From Melastoma dodecandrum (Eukaryota > Streptophyta > Magnoliopsida > Myrtales > Melastomataceae), in NCBI GenBank assembly GCA_029817715.1, contig JARUPY010000539.1:1215501-1279500 (forward strand): a stretch of DNA of 64,000 nucleotides, read 5' to 3'. The position numbers were made by a program, and so were the translations under genes. The notes beneath the pieces were generated by a model, which was given only the letters and a program-made list of their open reading frames with translations, ran no database searches and had not been told where the DNA came from. Shown here one piece after another: positions 13,001-26,169 of this stretch (the stretch's first letter is position 1; each line of letters begins with the position of its first letter).

Positions 13001-16000
13001 CTCAAACCATATGATTTCATTCATTCTATTCATCCTGGTCCTTTTTTTGGGAAGGGTTCAAGCTCATGCTTACTCACGCAGTCACTCCATCACAAATAAA
13101 AATCTTTTAATGTGGCCATTTTTTTATGAGAAATTGACCTCATACACATCATATGAAGCCTCGTAGATAGCGCAAGGGCCATGTACATACCAAATTTGAT
13201 GAGGTCCCCGTTTAGACCGTTTGGAAGCAGTTATCGCTCGAAGATGAGGACGCGCGGAGGCAATATTAGTAATTTTTGTGGTAGGGGACGGCTGCAATAT
13301 AGCTGATCAAGATATGGCCTATCAGCAGTCCCAAAATATTTCCAGTGCTGACCCTTCACTTTAGCTTCCATGTCGCCAACTAGGAGCGCAGCTGCACCTA
13401 CTTGAAGAAAATTATGCGTACTTGTGTCTTGAGAACTCACAGCACGATCGCTGTCTCACATAACCCATAGCCAGGGAATAGTCTTAGGAGGCAATGCTCT
13501 TCCTTTGGATGAAAGAAAAATAAATAAATTGTGACGTAACTACCTTTCAATTGATGGGCCTGATAATAACCGTTCCCCCAACAAACGCCACTTAAGAACG
13601 TCATGGGCGATGTATGCAAGATCCTCGACAAGGTCAGAAACTATAAGACCCGACTGCTTCATTACTGCTACACTTGCAACATCTTTGCCTTCTAAAGATT
13701 CATCAGCAGTTTTTGGGCCTAATTGGGAATTAAATGATCTCTTCAGCAAGGAAGACAGTGATGGAAGCATTTGTTTTGATGCAGGAGCAGCCCCAGCAAA
13801 AGCAGCTGCTTGGAAAGACCGCTTGGGAACATGTTGGGCCACAAGAGAGCGAATGTAATATAACGACTTGATCAATGATGACGATGCAAAAGTGGACACG
13901 GGCAAAGGTGTGACATTCGTTGGCAATGTAGATGGTATTGCTTGACCAGATGAGCCTGGCCATGATAGTATTATTTTGCTTGATATAACATCACATTCAG
14001 TGATGAAGCTAAGACAAAAACGATCAATCTGTTGCAAGGTCTCCTCGATAGGTCTATATCTGCAGAACCAAAGAACGGTATGAACTGTGGCACCAGAATA
14101 ATTGAATCGACCACTTTATCACGTGGTAATGAATAAATGTCCTAGATCATGGGAAGCAAATAATGTAGATGACTAGAGAAACATACCTTAATAAGTATCG
14201 CTTAAGAAGCGTCACACATCTTGTAACAACTGCTGGGCTGTTTAAGTTAAAAGGAAGTGTAAATCGATAAATATTAGCTGTAAATGAAAATTACCAATTA
14301 AATATAATGTTGCCAGCATGTCAAGGTAAAGAAACTTCAGACAAAACTATCATTACTGCGGCAGGAGAAAATAATGAAATCAATAAGGCGACCTATAGTT
14401 AAAGCCAAGATCAATAGACGATGAACTGATTTTCTGTCCTTCAATCCTTAATACCAACCAAAAAATCCTTCATATTTCTCTATGGAAATCAATATGCACT
14501 ATGCTAAAACCAGAAGTCTTGGCATTGTCTTGTTGAAAGTTCAGGGACTTGAGCAGATGATGAATACCTAATGTTTAAGACTACATTAGCCCTTCTGTAA
14601 TCTCATAATAATTTCTCATAGATTGAATGTTAGAAATCCAAAGATTGTAAGGAAAACACGAGTGGAAATAACATACCAAACTCACTCAAATCCAAAGATC
14701 AATAGAAAAACAATGTCATATTGTTGTAGATCTGTCGACTAACTTTCTAGAAAATGGAGAATGATAACGCAGGGTAAAGACAGGTCCTTCCCTTCTCAAC
14801 ATCCATCCTCTAAAAGCATAAAGTGCACTGCATTAGTATATTACCTTCGTTCTCTCTCAGAAATCGCGTGCTCTATGATAACACTATAAGCAAGGTCTGT
14901 CGTCGCTGGGGATGCCAGATAGCACTGTCATTCATTACCTAATTCAGTCAAATTAGAGAAATAAAAAAACAATATATTCAAGCCTAAAAGAATGCATGGA
15001 GTGACAAATCAATTTATCAGCATGATCATTTCCAAACAAATTCAATAAATGTTCCCAGAGTTAACAGAGGCAGCAGGGCACTTTTATAAATGCCTGAGGC
15101 AATGCAAAGAATTGAAGAAGTCCCTCATTTTTAAGAAATTTGATGATTCAGAGTCGTGCAACATCAGACTAGGCACACCCATTAACTGGGAGAAAGATGC
15201 AAACTGCTCATCAATCATTGTCCATGGCCTAACGCCACTCATTCATCAACGTTCAGTTTTCCCTAGAGTGCTAAAGGAAGATTAAAACCATGAAGAGGAT
15301 GGTCTGAAGCTTATTCGAGAGCTAGACAACTACAACACAGGGGATCCAACTTTGTCGACCTAATTCCTATGTATTAACAGCAGCTAAAATTTGCCGAACC
15401 ATACAAAAGGGAAACATGGTAAAAATCAGCAGTGTCACTCTCATTGTCAGAAATAAGCTTGAAGCTAGAGTCATTATCATCTAAATCAGCTTGTGACTAC
15501 CCACATCCAATTAAGCAACAACTTGAAAACACGTCTTCTTTTCAAGAAAGATTCTGCAAATAACACCTCAGCACCTTAGATATTAAACCCATTCCCATGG
15601 CCGAGCTAGCAGCCTCATATTCCTACAATGTCAAGCCGTAGCCAAGTGTACTTCTAGCAGCCCAAACAATACACCATTTGAACATCTGATTTCTCCGTTT
15701 CTAAGAACAGCGGCTGCAAAAATCCAGCACCCTGCATTCACCCACCAAACACAAATTTCGGACCTTTGCACTGAAGTTCAAGAAGATCTCTACTGCCCAC
15801 TCCCCTTTCCCAAGTTCTTGCCTTGAGCAGGCAATGCCCGACTCAAATCACGCGAAGAACACCATACCCCGTATCCAACAAATCACGGATCCCCCTTGAA
15901 AGAAGGCCAAAGTTAAATCTTTCAGCGAGATCTAACCACGATTTCCGAATCCATATAAACCCAAACAAGCCCCTCAAAAAAAAAAGAAAAATCCACACTC

Positions 16001-16356
16001 ACTTGGAGAGTCCGGGAAGCTTCAAAGATGGAAACTGTGGAAGAGGAGGAGCCGGAGGAGGTGGACGGGCTCCCGTAATGAGCGGAGCTCGACGACAGGC
16101 AATCGGCCACGGCCCTCCGCAGCGGCTCCGGAGGCTTCTTAGCTGAGGACAATCTCAACCTGGATACCCCGAAGAGACCACTCCCACCGTTTCCCCCGTT
16201 GATGCTATTCACACCGCCGCCACTCCCGAAAAGCGCTAACCTGGAGGAAGACCCGGAAGCGGCGGCGGCCGCAGCAGCGGAAGGGCAGTTGTTCCTCCTC
16301 GATTGTACATAAGGCGAGGACATGGGCGTCGAACAAGAAGAATAAGAAGGCGGCAA
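7097..16356 (-). CDS. Plant-conserved ARM-repeat superfamily protein (17 exons, one frameshift)
   Basis: Seventeen exons were traced: 16003-16356, 14845-14924, 14187-14237, 13544-14059, 13191-13450, 12720-12785, 12114-12287, 11600-11651, 11234-11512, 10888-10998, 10222-10407, 9507-9782, 8473-9096, 7768-8249, 7615-7675, 7448-7516, 7097-7183. They give about 1,240 residues. The N-terminus is Ser/Ala/Gly-rich, then RRAVADCLSSS and helical ARM-type segments such as ASPATTDLAYSVIIEH, DAPEAFYISVKLGLQG and DIRATLLLLLIRKCTADP, ending LLENPYLQMRGILQLANDL. I recognise the family as a single-copy plant protein of unknown role. The coding sum is two bases over a multiple of three. Exon 5 holds an extra TA near 13303 (DQL-Y instead of DQLLQPS), which shifts the frame unless it is a sequence error. 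An internal Met at 16323 is an alternative start. Confidence 0.85.
14925..16002 (-). other. First intron of the ARM-repeat gene
   Basis: This 1.08-kb intron lies between CTCCAA|GTGAGT at 16003 and CAG|TGCTATCTG at 14924. It includes an open frame at 15049-15285 on the plus strand that shows no family features and is treated as chance. Confidence 0.75.
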
Positions 16357-17318
16357 GACTTGAAGGGGGAGAGAAAAATTGGGTTTGCGGGCGAAAAATT
16401 AACTTCCTTCTTCCGAATAAGCTTTTCTTGATATTATTTATTATGGTAAGAACCCAGTTGTCTTCCCTCTGTCTGTGAACGGAGAGAGACGGAGACGCAG
16501 CGTCTTGATGATGTCTGGAAGGTTAAGGACGAGATAGAGATGAGGGAAAGAAGACGTTTGTTTTTGTAGTTTTGGCCTTCTGGCGTGGGCGACTCTGTTC
16601 CTGCCCAGTTTCCTCTTTCTCTCTTCCAATCTCGGTTCCGTGAAAAGGGCCGTGAGAAAAGGGAAAAAGACTTGTTGATTCTGAAATAATTAGAGCAAGT
16701 TGCAGGAGTTAGTTTTTAACTCCTATTTTATTGACTTTACTAAAAACCACTATTTTAATAAAATTATGGAAAATTTAGTAAAAAATTAATAAAATTTACT
16801 AATTTTTTAATTAATTATATCGTACTAATTTTTTTACTAATTATACCGTACACATGACACCACAACTAAGGTGAACTCAACGTCGTGGACATTGTGGTGT
16901 CTTAGTTTTCCTCGGCCAAGCTTAGTTCAGTGCCACCTCGTACAAAGCCCTGTCCCAACGACACCACCTTCCTTTCGGGCCTCCCATTTCCTCCCTTCTA
17001 TCTGCAATGGATATCGCCACAGAGAAGATGTTTATATCGATGTCGATGCCGATGCTGCGTCGAGTTTGAGTTCCCCTATGTATTGACCTATCTCTTCGAG
17101 TGAAGAAGTCGTCGCTTATGAACGTTTATATTGATTTGTCCGGTCTGATTTCGAGTTTAGGACAAGAACCTTAATGGCGAAATCAACGTTGGTCGATGTA
17201 ATAACGAGAGACAATGAGCAATGGTTGGGATTGTCGTCACTCCAGATTAAAGTCCAAGGTTAAAGCGTTTCGAAACACTAACAAACGAAATTCAAAAACA
17301 CATAGTAGTCCTCGCTGA
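16357..17318. other. Divergent intergenic region between ARM-repeat and ATL genes
   Basis: The 5' leader of the ARM gene is followed by a very AT-rich stretch at 16680-16860, then a more GC-rich stretch at 16870-17100 with a 71-codon open frame that looks like chance. It should carry promoters for both flanking genes, but I see no clear TATA box for the ATL gene. Confidence 0.4.
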
Positions 17319-17840
17319 ATGGGGAGCGACGATGCGTCCCTCGGAGGCTCTGGCAACCAGAATGTCTCCATATTCCTAATCTTGGTCGCGTCCACAGTGG
17401 TCGTTGTCACCATCTACCACTGTTTGATCATTGGCTGCCGCCGCCACCGCCGCCAAACCATCGGCCTGAGCAGGCTGCCATCCCTCGAGGCGGTTGTCGA
17501 GATTCCAAGCCTCGAGTTCTCCACAGCGCAACTGATCCCGGCCCACAAGTACCAAAAAGAAGCGGCCGAGGTCGACGACGACACGTGCGCTATCTGTCTC
17601 TGCGAGTTCGAGGAAGGGGAGGAGCTGAGGAGGTTGCCAGAGTGCAGACACTCGTTCCATGCCACGTGCATCGATATGTGGCTGTACTCCCACGCGAGCT
17701 GCCCTATGTGTAGGATGGATGCAACGCCGTCGCCGCTGATCACATTCCCGGCACGGACTTACGGGGACGACGCCACCGAGGAGGCTGGCGATCAGGAAAT
17801 CTCAGGTACATTAGAGGAAATTTTAGTCCGTTCGTCTTGA
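17319..17840 (+). CDS. ATL-type RING-H2 E3 ubiquitin ligase
   Basis: A single exon encodes 173 residues. A hydrophobic segment at about 17-40 (VSIFLILVASTVVVVTIYHC) should anchor the protein in a membrane, and a basic Arg/His stretch follows. The RING-H2 runs from about residue 90 (CAICLCEFEEGEELRRLPEC) through RHSFHATCIDMW to CPMCR at about 131, with all eight zinc ligands in the C-C-C-H-H-C-C-C order. ATL proteins are intronless membrane RING ligases, often stress- or elicitor-induced. They recruit an E2 enzyme to ubiquitinate targets. The short acidic tail is unremarkable. The subfamily member cannot be named. Confidence 0.9.
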   Translation: MGSDDASLGGSGNQNVSIFLILVASTVVVVTIYHCLIIGCRRHRRQTIGLSRLPSLEAVVEIPSLEFSTAQLIPAHKYQKEAAEVDDDTCAICLCEFEEGEELRRLPECRHSFHATCIDMWLYSHASCPMCRMDATPSPLITFPARTYGDDATEEAGDQEISGTLEEILVRSS

Positions 17841-17889
17841 GCAGTGTGAATTTTGATCGAGTCAGACCATTAAAGTTTGGGTAGTCAAT

Positions 17890-18054
17890 CGAGAACTGGT
17901 TTCCAAGCAAGACGAATACGACTACCGTGACTTGGACAAGGAGTTCGTGTTACAGACTCTGGCGGCCGAGGGGGCTGGGACAGAGGAGGATCTGGACTGG
18001 AGTCCAATGACGGGGAAGAAGAGGAGCTCGAGCAACTTCCTCTCGGCATTCTAG
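17890..18054 (+). other. Short coding-like fragment downstream of ATL gene
   Basis: A 54-codon open stretch ends in TAG at 18052-18054 and reads as a plausible protein (VSKQDEYDYRDLDKEFVLQT, then EEDLDWSPMTGKK). It has no ATG start and I do not recognise it. It could be a detached exon of a lost gene or chance. The rest of 17841-18689 shows nothing else I can support. Confidence 0.25.
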
Positions 18055-18689
18055 AGTCGGACCCCATTCCTGACTCCCCGTCTCACCCGTCACTTTGCAG
18101 TACCCATCCTGCAACCCCTAATATCAACCAAGCATCGTCATCCCAGAGGGGATTTGAGGTAACTCTCGGTCTTTCGGGTCGTGTATGGACACGGAGCCCA
18201 ACAGGACGCGGAGGAGAAACAGAAGAAGAAGCCGAGGGCGTTCAGAGGGTTTAACATCGACCACCACTCGGCACAGTCGTCGTAGTTGAGATCAGGGAGT
18301 TCCAGACGGATCACACCTAGTTCATCTTGCAAATATGCCCTATAGAATGAATAGAAGCAATGTTCTATTTAACCCTTTGCAAAAACTGCATTGAGATGCT
18401 TAAACATGTCAAATTACTTGATTCGAATTTAATCACATGGATAGTGATTAATAGTTTAATGGAGTCCAAGTGAAAAGGGCTTCTCCTTGGGGTACTCAAA
18501 TCTTGGGGAGAGTGATTTCGACAAAGCAAAGCAACCTCCCGGTTCGAAGATTGGAGGGTCAACCTCATGATTTCATCACCATCATCGTCATCTTCCACGC
18601 GTGTTGTTCTTAACCCCCAATACGTATTCCTCCAGACGCAATCTTAACCTTTCTCGTTTGAAAGAAACAGAAGGAAGCAATCGAGGCAC

Positions 18690-19426
18690 ATGGCTTTATT
18701 GCCTCTGCCGTTGCAGAGGCACCCCCAGGTAGCTTCCCGGGTCGCCACTGTCCTCGTGAGGGCCACGGTGCTGGTTTCCCTCATGCTCTCCATGGCGATC
18801 TTGACCACCGATACCACGAACATCCAGGTCGGGATCAACTTCCTGGTCGAGGTCAAGTTCTTGGACGTCTACTCGTACCGGTGAGCTCGAGTTCCCAATA
18901 TCTTGATTTCATCGGGTTCCCTTTTTTGTGATCATTGCTGTGTTTGTCTTACTGTTATTGGGCGTTTGTCTGATGGTTGGAATAATACGTAGGTACATGC
19001 TCGGCACGACCGTAATCGGAGCGGCCTACATGCTCTTGCAGATCGCCAACACGATTTACCGCATCTACAAGTCGAACCAGTCTGATGACGGAGACGGAGG
19101 CCTCCTGTTTGACTTTTTCGGTGATAAGGTAGCGCGACCTTTGTCATCTACGTGGTAATCATCGATGCCATTAGTGTTACCCGTGTGTTGAGTATGATGT
19201 TTTGAATTACTGTTACTCGCAGATGGTGTCGTATTTACTAGCCACTGGTATGGCAGCCGGTTTCGGTTCCACCGGGGACCTGAAGGCTACATTCGAAGGA
19301 TCCGGTTCTAATGTCGACAAATTCTTCGATAAGGGATACGCGGCCGCTGGCCTCCTCCTCTTTTCCTGCATTTGCACTGCTCTCCTCTCCATCATCTCCT
19401 CGTTCTCCCTCCCCAAAAACACGTGA
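18690..19426 (+). CDS. CASP-like membrane protein (CASPL4-type)
   Basis: Three exons (18690-18880, 18993-19128, 19223-19426) join in frame to 176 residues. Four hydrophobic segments are visible: around ATVLVSLMLSMAILTT, GTTVIGAAYMLLQIANTIY, MVSYLLATGMAAG and AAGLLLFSCICTALLSIISS. The order and loops match the MARVEL-related CASP-like family, including the Arg in TM1 (VLVRATVLVS) and the extracellular NVDKFFDKG loop. CASP proteins scaffold plasma-membrane domains for lignin deposition in endodermis; CASPL roles are mostly unassigned. Length is normal and the introns are short and canonical. The exact subgroup is inferred. Confidence 0.87.
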
Positions 19427-20049
19427 ATAGCGTTCATCCAGGGTCTGTAAATTACCGAAACTCATACATTGATCAACGTCATCGCCTCATCTCGCCTTCC
19501 GGTTCTGTGATACCCAGACGAATACTTCACGAACAGGGTTATCGACTTCGTCAAAGGTCTTGTGATCGATCATCCCTGGGAGTCACTGCAAGCCGCAGCA
19601 GACAAAACGACATTGCATCAATACATCCCATGTGAGAAATTACGACATTACTCTAAGAATGATGAATCCCAGATCAGAGATTTAGCTAAAGCACATACTC
19701 GACTTTTTCTGAGTATAATCTTTGCTGTAACTCCAGCTTACCCCCATCACTCATCATCATCACCACCCTCACACACAGACACTTTTTTTTCCAGAGGCAG
19801 GGGAGATTGTCCTGTCCGAAACCCCCCGGGCGACATGTCCTAGTTTCTTCCCCCTAAGTTTAGTTAAGATCGGAATTTGAAGGGAGACCCAGGAAGGAGA
19901 TTGGACTTAAAATAATGGGATGGCGATGTGGTGGCCATCCACTCATGATATTCTGATATGGGCGGCAAGAAACATCTGTCTGTGTTTTTGCTTTATAAGA
20001 TTAGTAAACCTACCCCGACAATGAACGAGGAAGAGGAAAGGACGATTGA

Positions 20050-20868
<819 letters not shown>

Positions 20869-23381
20869 GGCTCACCCAGGGAAAGAATAGGTGTTACTAT
20901 CTGTTGCTGCTACGACTGTTCCTTAGGCCAGCAAACGCTCAATTCCGCGAATTCTCTCTATTTCTGGCTTTTTGTAATCTGTAAATTTCTCCATCTTTTG
21001 TGTTTGAACTTGGGAAAGAAAACAATGTTGTGATGGGGAGTGATTGATTTATTTCGACTCTTGAAGGAGGTAAGATTTGAGAGGGGCCCTTCTATTGCTG
21101 AATTCTTTGATCTGTTTTCTTCCTTTCCGAATCACCCTTGAGCATCAAGAAGATTAAGCTTGTCTTTCCGACATGTAAAAGAGATAAATCTCATTAGACG
21201 TAAGTCAGGACACACTAGCTCCACCATCTGATCATGGCACTTCGGTTTTAAGGTTATGTCTGTGATGCAATCCCGTCGAAAGGAAAACAAGACTCTGCAG
21301 AAGGTGCTTAAACCAGGTCGAACGAGGGCTTACATGTATATCCTCCATATTCTCGTCCGGTACCCAACAGACATGAGTGCTATCTCCAAAAGCGTATTTG
21401 GTATGCTTAACAGGTTCACCTTTGATCCGGGTATTTTGGACCAGTCGACTGATATTTCGACCATACGGATGCCAAACCACTTGCACAGGAAAACCAACTC
21501 GACATCGCCGAAGCACCACCTGCACCACAAGATAATGATGCAATCCCAGCCCATAGCAATTAATTAAACCAAACCTAAAACTCCTATCAAGAAAAGAGAA
21601 TAAGTACACCAAAGAAAGTGTTTTCTATCAGATCAGCAATCGTTCTTAGGAAGGCCTTAAGAACCTAACTGAGCAGCAAGCTATCAACTGAATTAGATTC
21701 AACTTGCATCTGGAAGAACTTCATATTTAAAAATGGCAGGGTTGCTGCTTCTTCGGATAATAAACTTGAGGCCTCAAAAGGTCATCGTTTTGTAGTACTA
21801 GAACAAATTGTCCACACAAAAGTTGCACCTGCAACATGCTACTACTGTAATTTTTCTGCGGAAGCCATTCTTCTTTTTTTTTGGCAAAATATCAATTTAT
21901 GGCCTCAGGTTTGAGCCAAATTTTTGTTTTGTCATTAACTTAGTTTGTTATATAATTTTGTCACCAACTTTTAGTTTTATTTTGATTTTGACCAATCTTG
22001 AATTTTATCGTGCGTAAGCCAAACGGACCTTAATAGACAATTTTCATTTATCGACTAAAAAGAAAAAAAAATTTAAAAAAATGGGAAATAATACTGAAAC
22101 ATTTATTTTTTTTTATTATAAAATTTTGATGGACAAATCAAGTGAATTTGAAGCCGAAGTTAACGATAGTTGCTGATGTTGTCAAAAAATATGAAAAATC
22201 GATGAAGGTCGGATGATGTTCTATTAGGGAGCGACTATTACGGATAAAATGTATTATTAGACGAATGAATGAGATGTCAAAACTCCACTATTATAAGACA
22301 CATGTCAGACTATATTAAGGCATTATTTCATGATTGGCCAAATATTCAACAAACTATAAAACAAGCAATTCATGGAGATACACGATCAACTGGTAGCAGA
22401 GATTAGAAAAGAGTTTTTTCTAAAAGAATCGTGAACAACCACGGATGGCATGCACTCTTTGACATTAATGAATACGAGAGGGAGGGAATCGGCCGATTAA
22501 ATTTGATTTTCTTCCATCTCGTGGCTTAAAAATAGTTTTGGATTATTTTCTCGTGGCGAAAAGTCAGTGGCCTTCTAGATGGGGGGGAAATAGTCTTCTT
22601 TCAATGCATGTGCTTAATCAAATAGACTTTCCTTTCATCATTGACGAGAGATATTATATCTTTTTTTTTTTTGGTTTGCACGCTCCTTCGTTTTTGTGAA
22701 TTTGCCAAATCAACTGCTACCATACAATTACAACCCAAACAAACCCTTTTTCCCCATTTCTCTCTTTCTTAATCCCCAGGATTAATCAAATGGTTTTGGT
22801 GGCCAAACTCGGCGACTTAACGAATTAAAAAAAAGTGTACTACACCAACCCGAAAAAAGAAAAAGAAAATTTAGCTACCGAGTGAATATTGATTGACATT
22901 GTGGACGAGTGATTGATTGCTTTCCCTTCAGTTTTTTTAAGAATTTCATTAATGTCAGAATGCAATTGATCCGACCACCGATGACGTTTTATTGACGTCA
23001 TCGTCTCCGGGGGTGTTCCTATTATTTGATGGCGGACTCGAAGTCAACGCGTTCACACCCCCGTCAACTGGAAACTTCCTACGGGGGGTGGGTTTGCAGA
23101 AAGACAGTTTCTTTCCCGTTTTTTTTTATCGTTTGGGGTTGGGGGATGGCCTTGCTCCATTTTCTTTTCCGCTGTCCCCTCCCCCGAGTAGAAGAAATTC
23201 CTCGCGTTCACACCTCCCAAGCTAGTTCCTCGTTTCTGACAGCCTTTGAGCTCCCCTTTTATGCTCGGTCTTCCCAAGTTTTTAGTTTCTTCTCTCCCTC
23301 CCTGCTCCGTCTCTTCCCTTCGCACTCCACTGAAACCTCGTGCTCGCTCTTGTCCGAGTACGAGGGTAAAGGTTCTGTTCG
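20869..23381. other. Intergenic region before the kinase gene
   Basis: The actin relic's 3' flank comes first. A mixed-composition stretch at 21240-21620 follows with overlapping open frames on both strands but no family signal. Then come a MITE fragment (listed separately) and AT-rich DNA. The last 350 bp before 23382 are GC-richer and pyrimidine-rich, fitting the kinase 5' leader. Confidence 0.4.
21885..22325. mobile_element. 3'-truncated MITE, copy 1 of a long-TIR family
   Basis: This about 440-bp AT-rich segment aligns along its length with 39295-39730, including the shared word TTGAATTTTATCGTGCGTAAG. It keeps the left terminal inverted repeat and the interior, then diverges before the right inverted repeat seen in the other copy. 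No coding capacity is visible. Confidence 0.75.
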
Positions 23382-25124
23382 ATGGGGTGTTGCTTTAGTG
23401 CTAAGATAGCCCAGAGCGACGAGCTTCGCTTAGGTATCATTTTTAAGCGGCTTTTAGGAGATACCCGAGTTCGGAAAGTTCGTCTTCTTTTTTGTGTGTT
23501 TGCGTTAATTCCCAGGAGAAAGGAATGCGAAATGCTTTGATGGGTCTTTAGGAATTGGAGGATAAAGTTTTGATTTTTTTTTTTTTAAAAGGGGTTCCCT
23601 TTCTGTGTATGTAGGTAGGAATGGGCAGATTTCCAGGAGGGGTGGAGGGCAGCTGAGTGATTCGAGCAGGAGGATCTCGTTCGGGGGGTCGGTCCCTCAG
23701 ACACCTCGGACGGAGGAGGAGATATTGCAGCTCAGCAACTTGAAGAATTTTTCCTATAATGAGCTCAGGGTTGCTACCCGGAACTTCCGGCCAGATAGTG
23801 TGCTTGGAGAGGGGGGTTTCGGAAGCGTTTACAAGGGGTGGATCGATGAGCAGACCTTCGCGCCTGCCAGGCCGGGGACTGGCATTGTTATTGCTGTCAA
23901 GAGGCTCAACCAGGAGGGCTTTCAGGGTCACAGGGAGTGGCTGGTGAGTTTGGTTGTGCTGGTAACTGTTGCTGACTTGTTTAGCTTTCATTACCTGACT
24001 GGGAGATCTGATTTTTCACGGCTTCTGATGCGTGTGCAGGCGGAAATAAATTACCTCGGGCAGCTCTCACATCCGAATCTGGTGAAATTAATCGGGTACT
24101 GTGTGGAGGATGAGCACCGGCTGCTTGTATACGAGTTCATGCCTCGAGGAAGCTTGGAGAATCATCTATTTCGAAGTAAGTCTTTGCATATCCCCGTTCG
24201 CCTAACCAGATTGATTCCTACTGTAGATTCATGGGCTGATCTTCAATTGATAGGGAATTCACACTTCCAACCTCTACCCTGGAAACTGCGGCTCAGGATT
24301 GCTCTAGGTGCTGCCAGAGGTCTCGCTTTTCTTCACAGTGAAGAAGCCAGAGTTATTTACCGTGACTTCAAGACATCTAATGTCTTGTTGGATTCGGTAC
24401 GGGAATTATTCAGTCATCTTGTTGCACAATATGCTAGTCTTTTTCTCTCACACTTGTGGTGAATTCCAACAGAACTTCGATGCTAAATTGTCTGATTTTG
24501 GTCTGGCGAAAGATGGACCGCTGGACGACAAAAGCCATGTTTCGACCAGAATCATGGGCACATTCGGGTACGCTGCACCGGAATACATGGCGACAGGTAT
24601 AGTCACTGATGGCGAATAGTTTTCATTTCGTAATGGCTGTTGCTCCACATCTGGGTTTCATTAAATATGTCTGAGATTTCTCACTTACGTTTGTGGTTTT
24701 AGGCCATCTTACTTCGAAGAGCGACGTGTACAGCTTCGGGGTGGTTCTCCTGGAAATGCTATGCGGCAGGAAGGCGATAGACAAGAACAAGCCGGCCAAG
24801 GAACACAACCTGGTCGAATGGGTGAGGCCAAACATGACGAGCAAGAGGAAGATCTTCCAAGTCCTTGACCCTCGCCTCGAAGGCCAGTACTCTGTCAGCG
24901 GGGTCTTGAAAGCATCTAAGCTCGCAATCTGCTGCATTTCCCCGGAACCAAGATTCAGGCCGAAAATGAATGAGGTTGTAATGGTGTTGGAGCAACTCCT
25001 TGCTTCGGAAGAGGCAAAACTAGCGAGCGAGACAGATCAGGGCTCGAGCATGGATCGCTCGGGTCGCCGTACTCCAAAGGAGACTGGCAGTATCAAAGGG
25101 GAGGGCGGCTCTTCTTCCTCCTAG
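23382..25124 (+). CDS. Receptor-like cytoplasmic kinase, subfamily VII (PBS1-like)
   Basis: Six exons (23382-23433, 23615-23943, 24040-24175, 24254-24396, 24473-24596, 24703-25124) give 401 residues. The start MGCCFS supplies a myristoylation Gly2 and palmitoylation cysteines, predicting plasma-membrane attachment. The kinase domain spans about 75-355: glycine loop [15 protein letters not shown]-binding Lys in IAVKRL (residue 113), catalytic loop [23 protein letters not shown], then [18 protein letters not shown] and [16 protein letters not shown]. All catalytic residues are present, so it should be active. There is no extracellular or transmembrane domain. Family members relay signals from surface receptors in immunity and development. 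The Ser-rich C-terminus is typical. Confidence 0.94.
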
Positions 25125-25503
25125 CTTTCGCCACGACCCTCTCGGCCCGCCGCCTGTCCTCGACTACATTGGATGTTTTCTGAATCTTCATGATGCGATT
25201 GATGGACTGGACTTGGGTCCCCCAAATCCCTCCTCCCATAACGAGTGGTTTATGCACAACCCGTGCTGAGAGTTAATTTCCTTTTGTAAATACACCTGCC
25301 ATATGTACCCAAAGTGCAGGATCCATTCATTCTCATTTCAGTCTATCTGGATTTTGATCATGCCTTTTTAGGTTCCCTACTATTATTCTTTCATAGCATT
25401 CTCTTCAAGCTTGCTTCTTTCTTTGCGTAATTTTCTCAGGATTCGAGCTGTGTTGCTTAATGAGTCAGTCAATTTTCAATAATGTTAGAAGAAAACATTA
25501 AAA

Positions 25504-25579
25504 GCCGTCTTAGCTCAGTCAGCCGGTAGAGCGCCCGGCTTTTAACCGTGTGGTCATGGGTTGGATTCCCACAGACGGC
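25504..25579 (+). tRNA. tRNA-Lys(UUU)-like gene, possibly decayed
   Basis: The cloverleaf can be drawn: acceptor GCCGTCT/AGACGGC (25504-25510 with 25573-25579, perfect), D stem GCTC/GAGC, anticodon loop CTTTTAA at 25539-25545 with anticodon TTT, and a T arm at 25556-25572. Defects are visible: a C-T mismatch in the anticodon stem, an A-C mismatch at the base of the T stem, a T loop reading TTGGATT instead of TTCGANT (losing C56), and an enlarged D loop. The internal B box is altered accordingly. It may be a tRNA pseudogene. Confidence 0.7.
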
Positions 25580-26169
25580 CGGCGGTTTCTGGGAAGCCCT
25601 TCCCCTTTCTTCGCCAACCGTCTGATCCCCGCCCTACTCTTCCCTTCCCTCTTGCAATTCCGAAGTTCGTCACGCAGTTTTTGACGCACTCCCGCCAAAG
25701 CCCCAGGAATCCCATCAAAGTCCCCACTTTTTTCCTTTGCGAACAGTGGGTGGGGTTTTCCTGACGTTTCTTTCGTCTGGGTTGCGCGCGACGTTGTGGC
25801 TTTGGGGAGTTGGTGTCCGTCGTTGACTTGCTCGTTCCACACTGGACTTGGGTTCTGTCGATCGTTCGAAATTATGCACTTCGTTCTTTTCTTTGTTGGA
25901 TTATAGATTAATGTCTAGTTTCTGGGATTTTTTTTATCTCGGGTAAGGGCTTCGCTGACAGCGCGCTTGATTTGTGCAATGCAGCTAGATTTTGGCCTTA
26001 ACAGGAGCATTTGAATAGAAAACACTCCGGAGATTCTTGTTTCTTCACGGCATAGTATTTGTGACTCGGCACCGGTTCGCCAAGTTGTTTTATTTATACG
26101 TTTGTAATTGAATGACGGCTAAACTTTGACATATTCTCATGATATACTTTGCCATTTCTTGTCATTCAG

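Noticed and set aside
15049..15285. 78-codon plus-strand open frame
   Set aside because: Lies inside the first intron of the ARM-repeat gene and shows no family similarity.
21808..22017. Open frames at 21808-22017 and 39158-39421 with similar C-termini
   Set aside because: The similarity comes from the MITE left arm shared by both sites, not from a gene.
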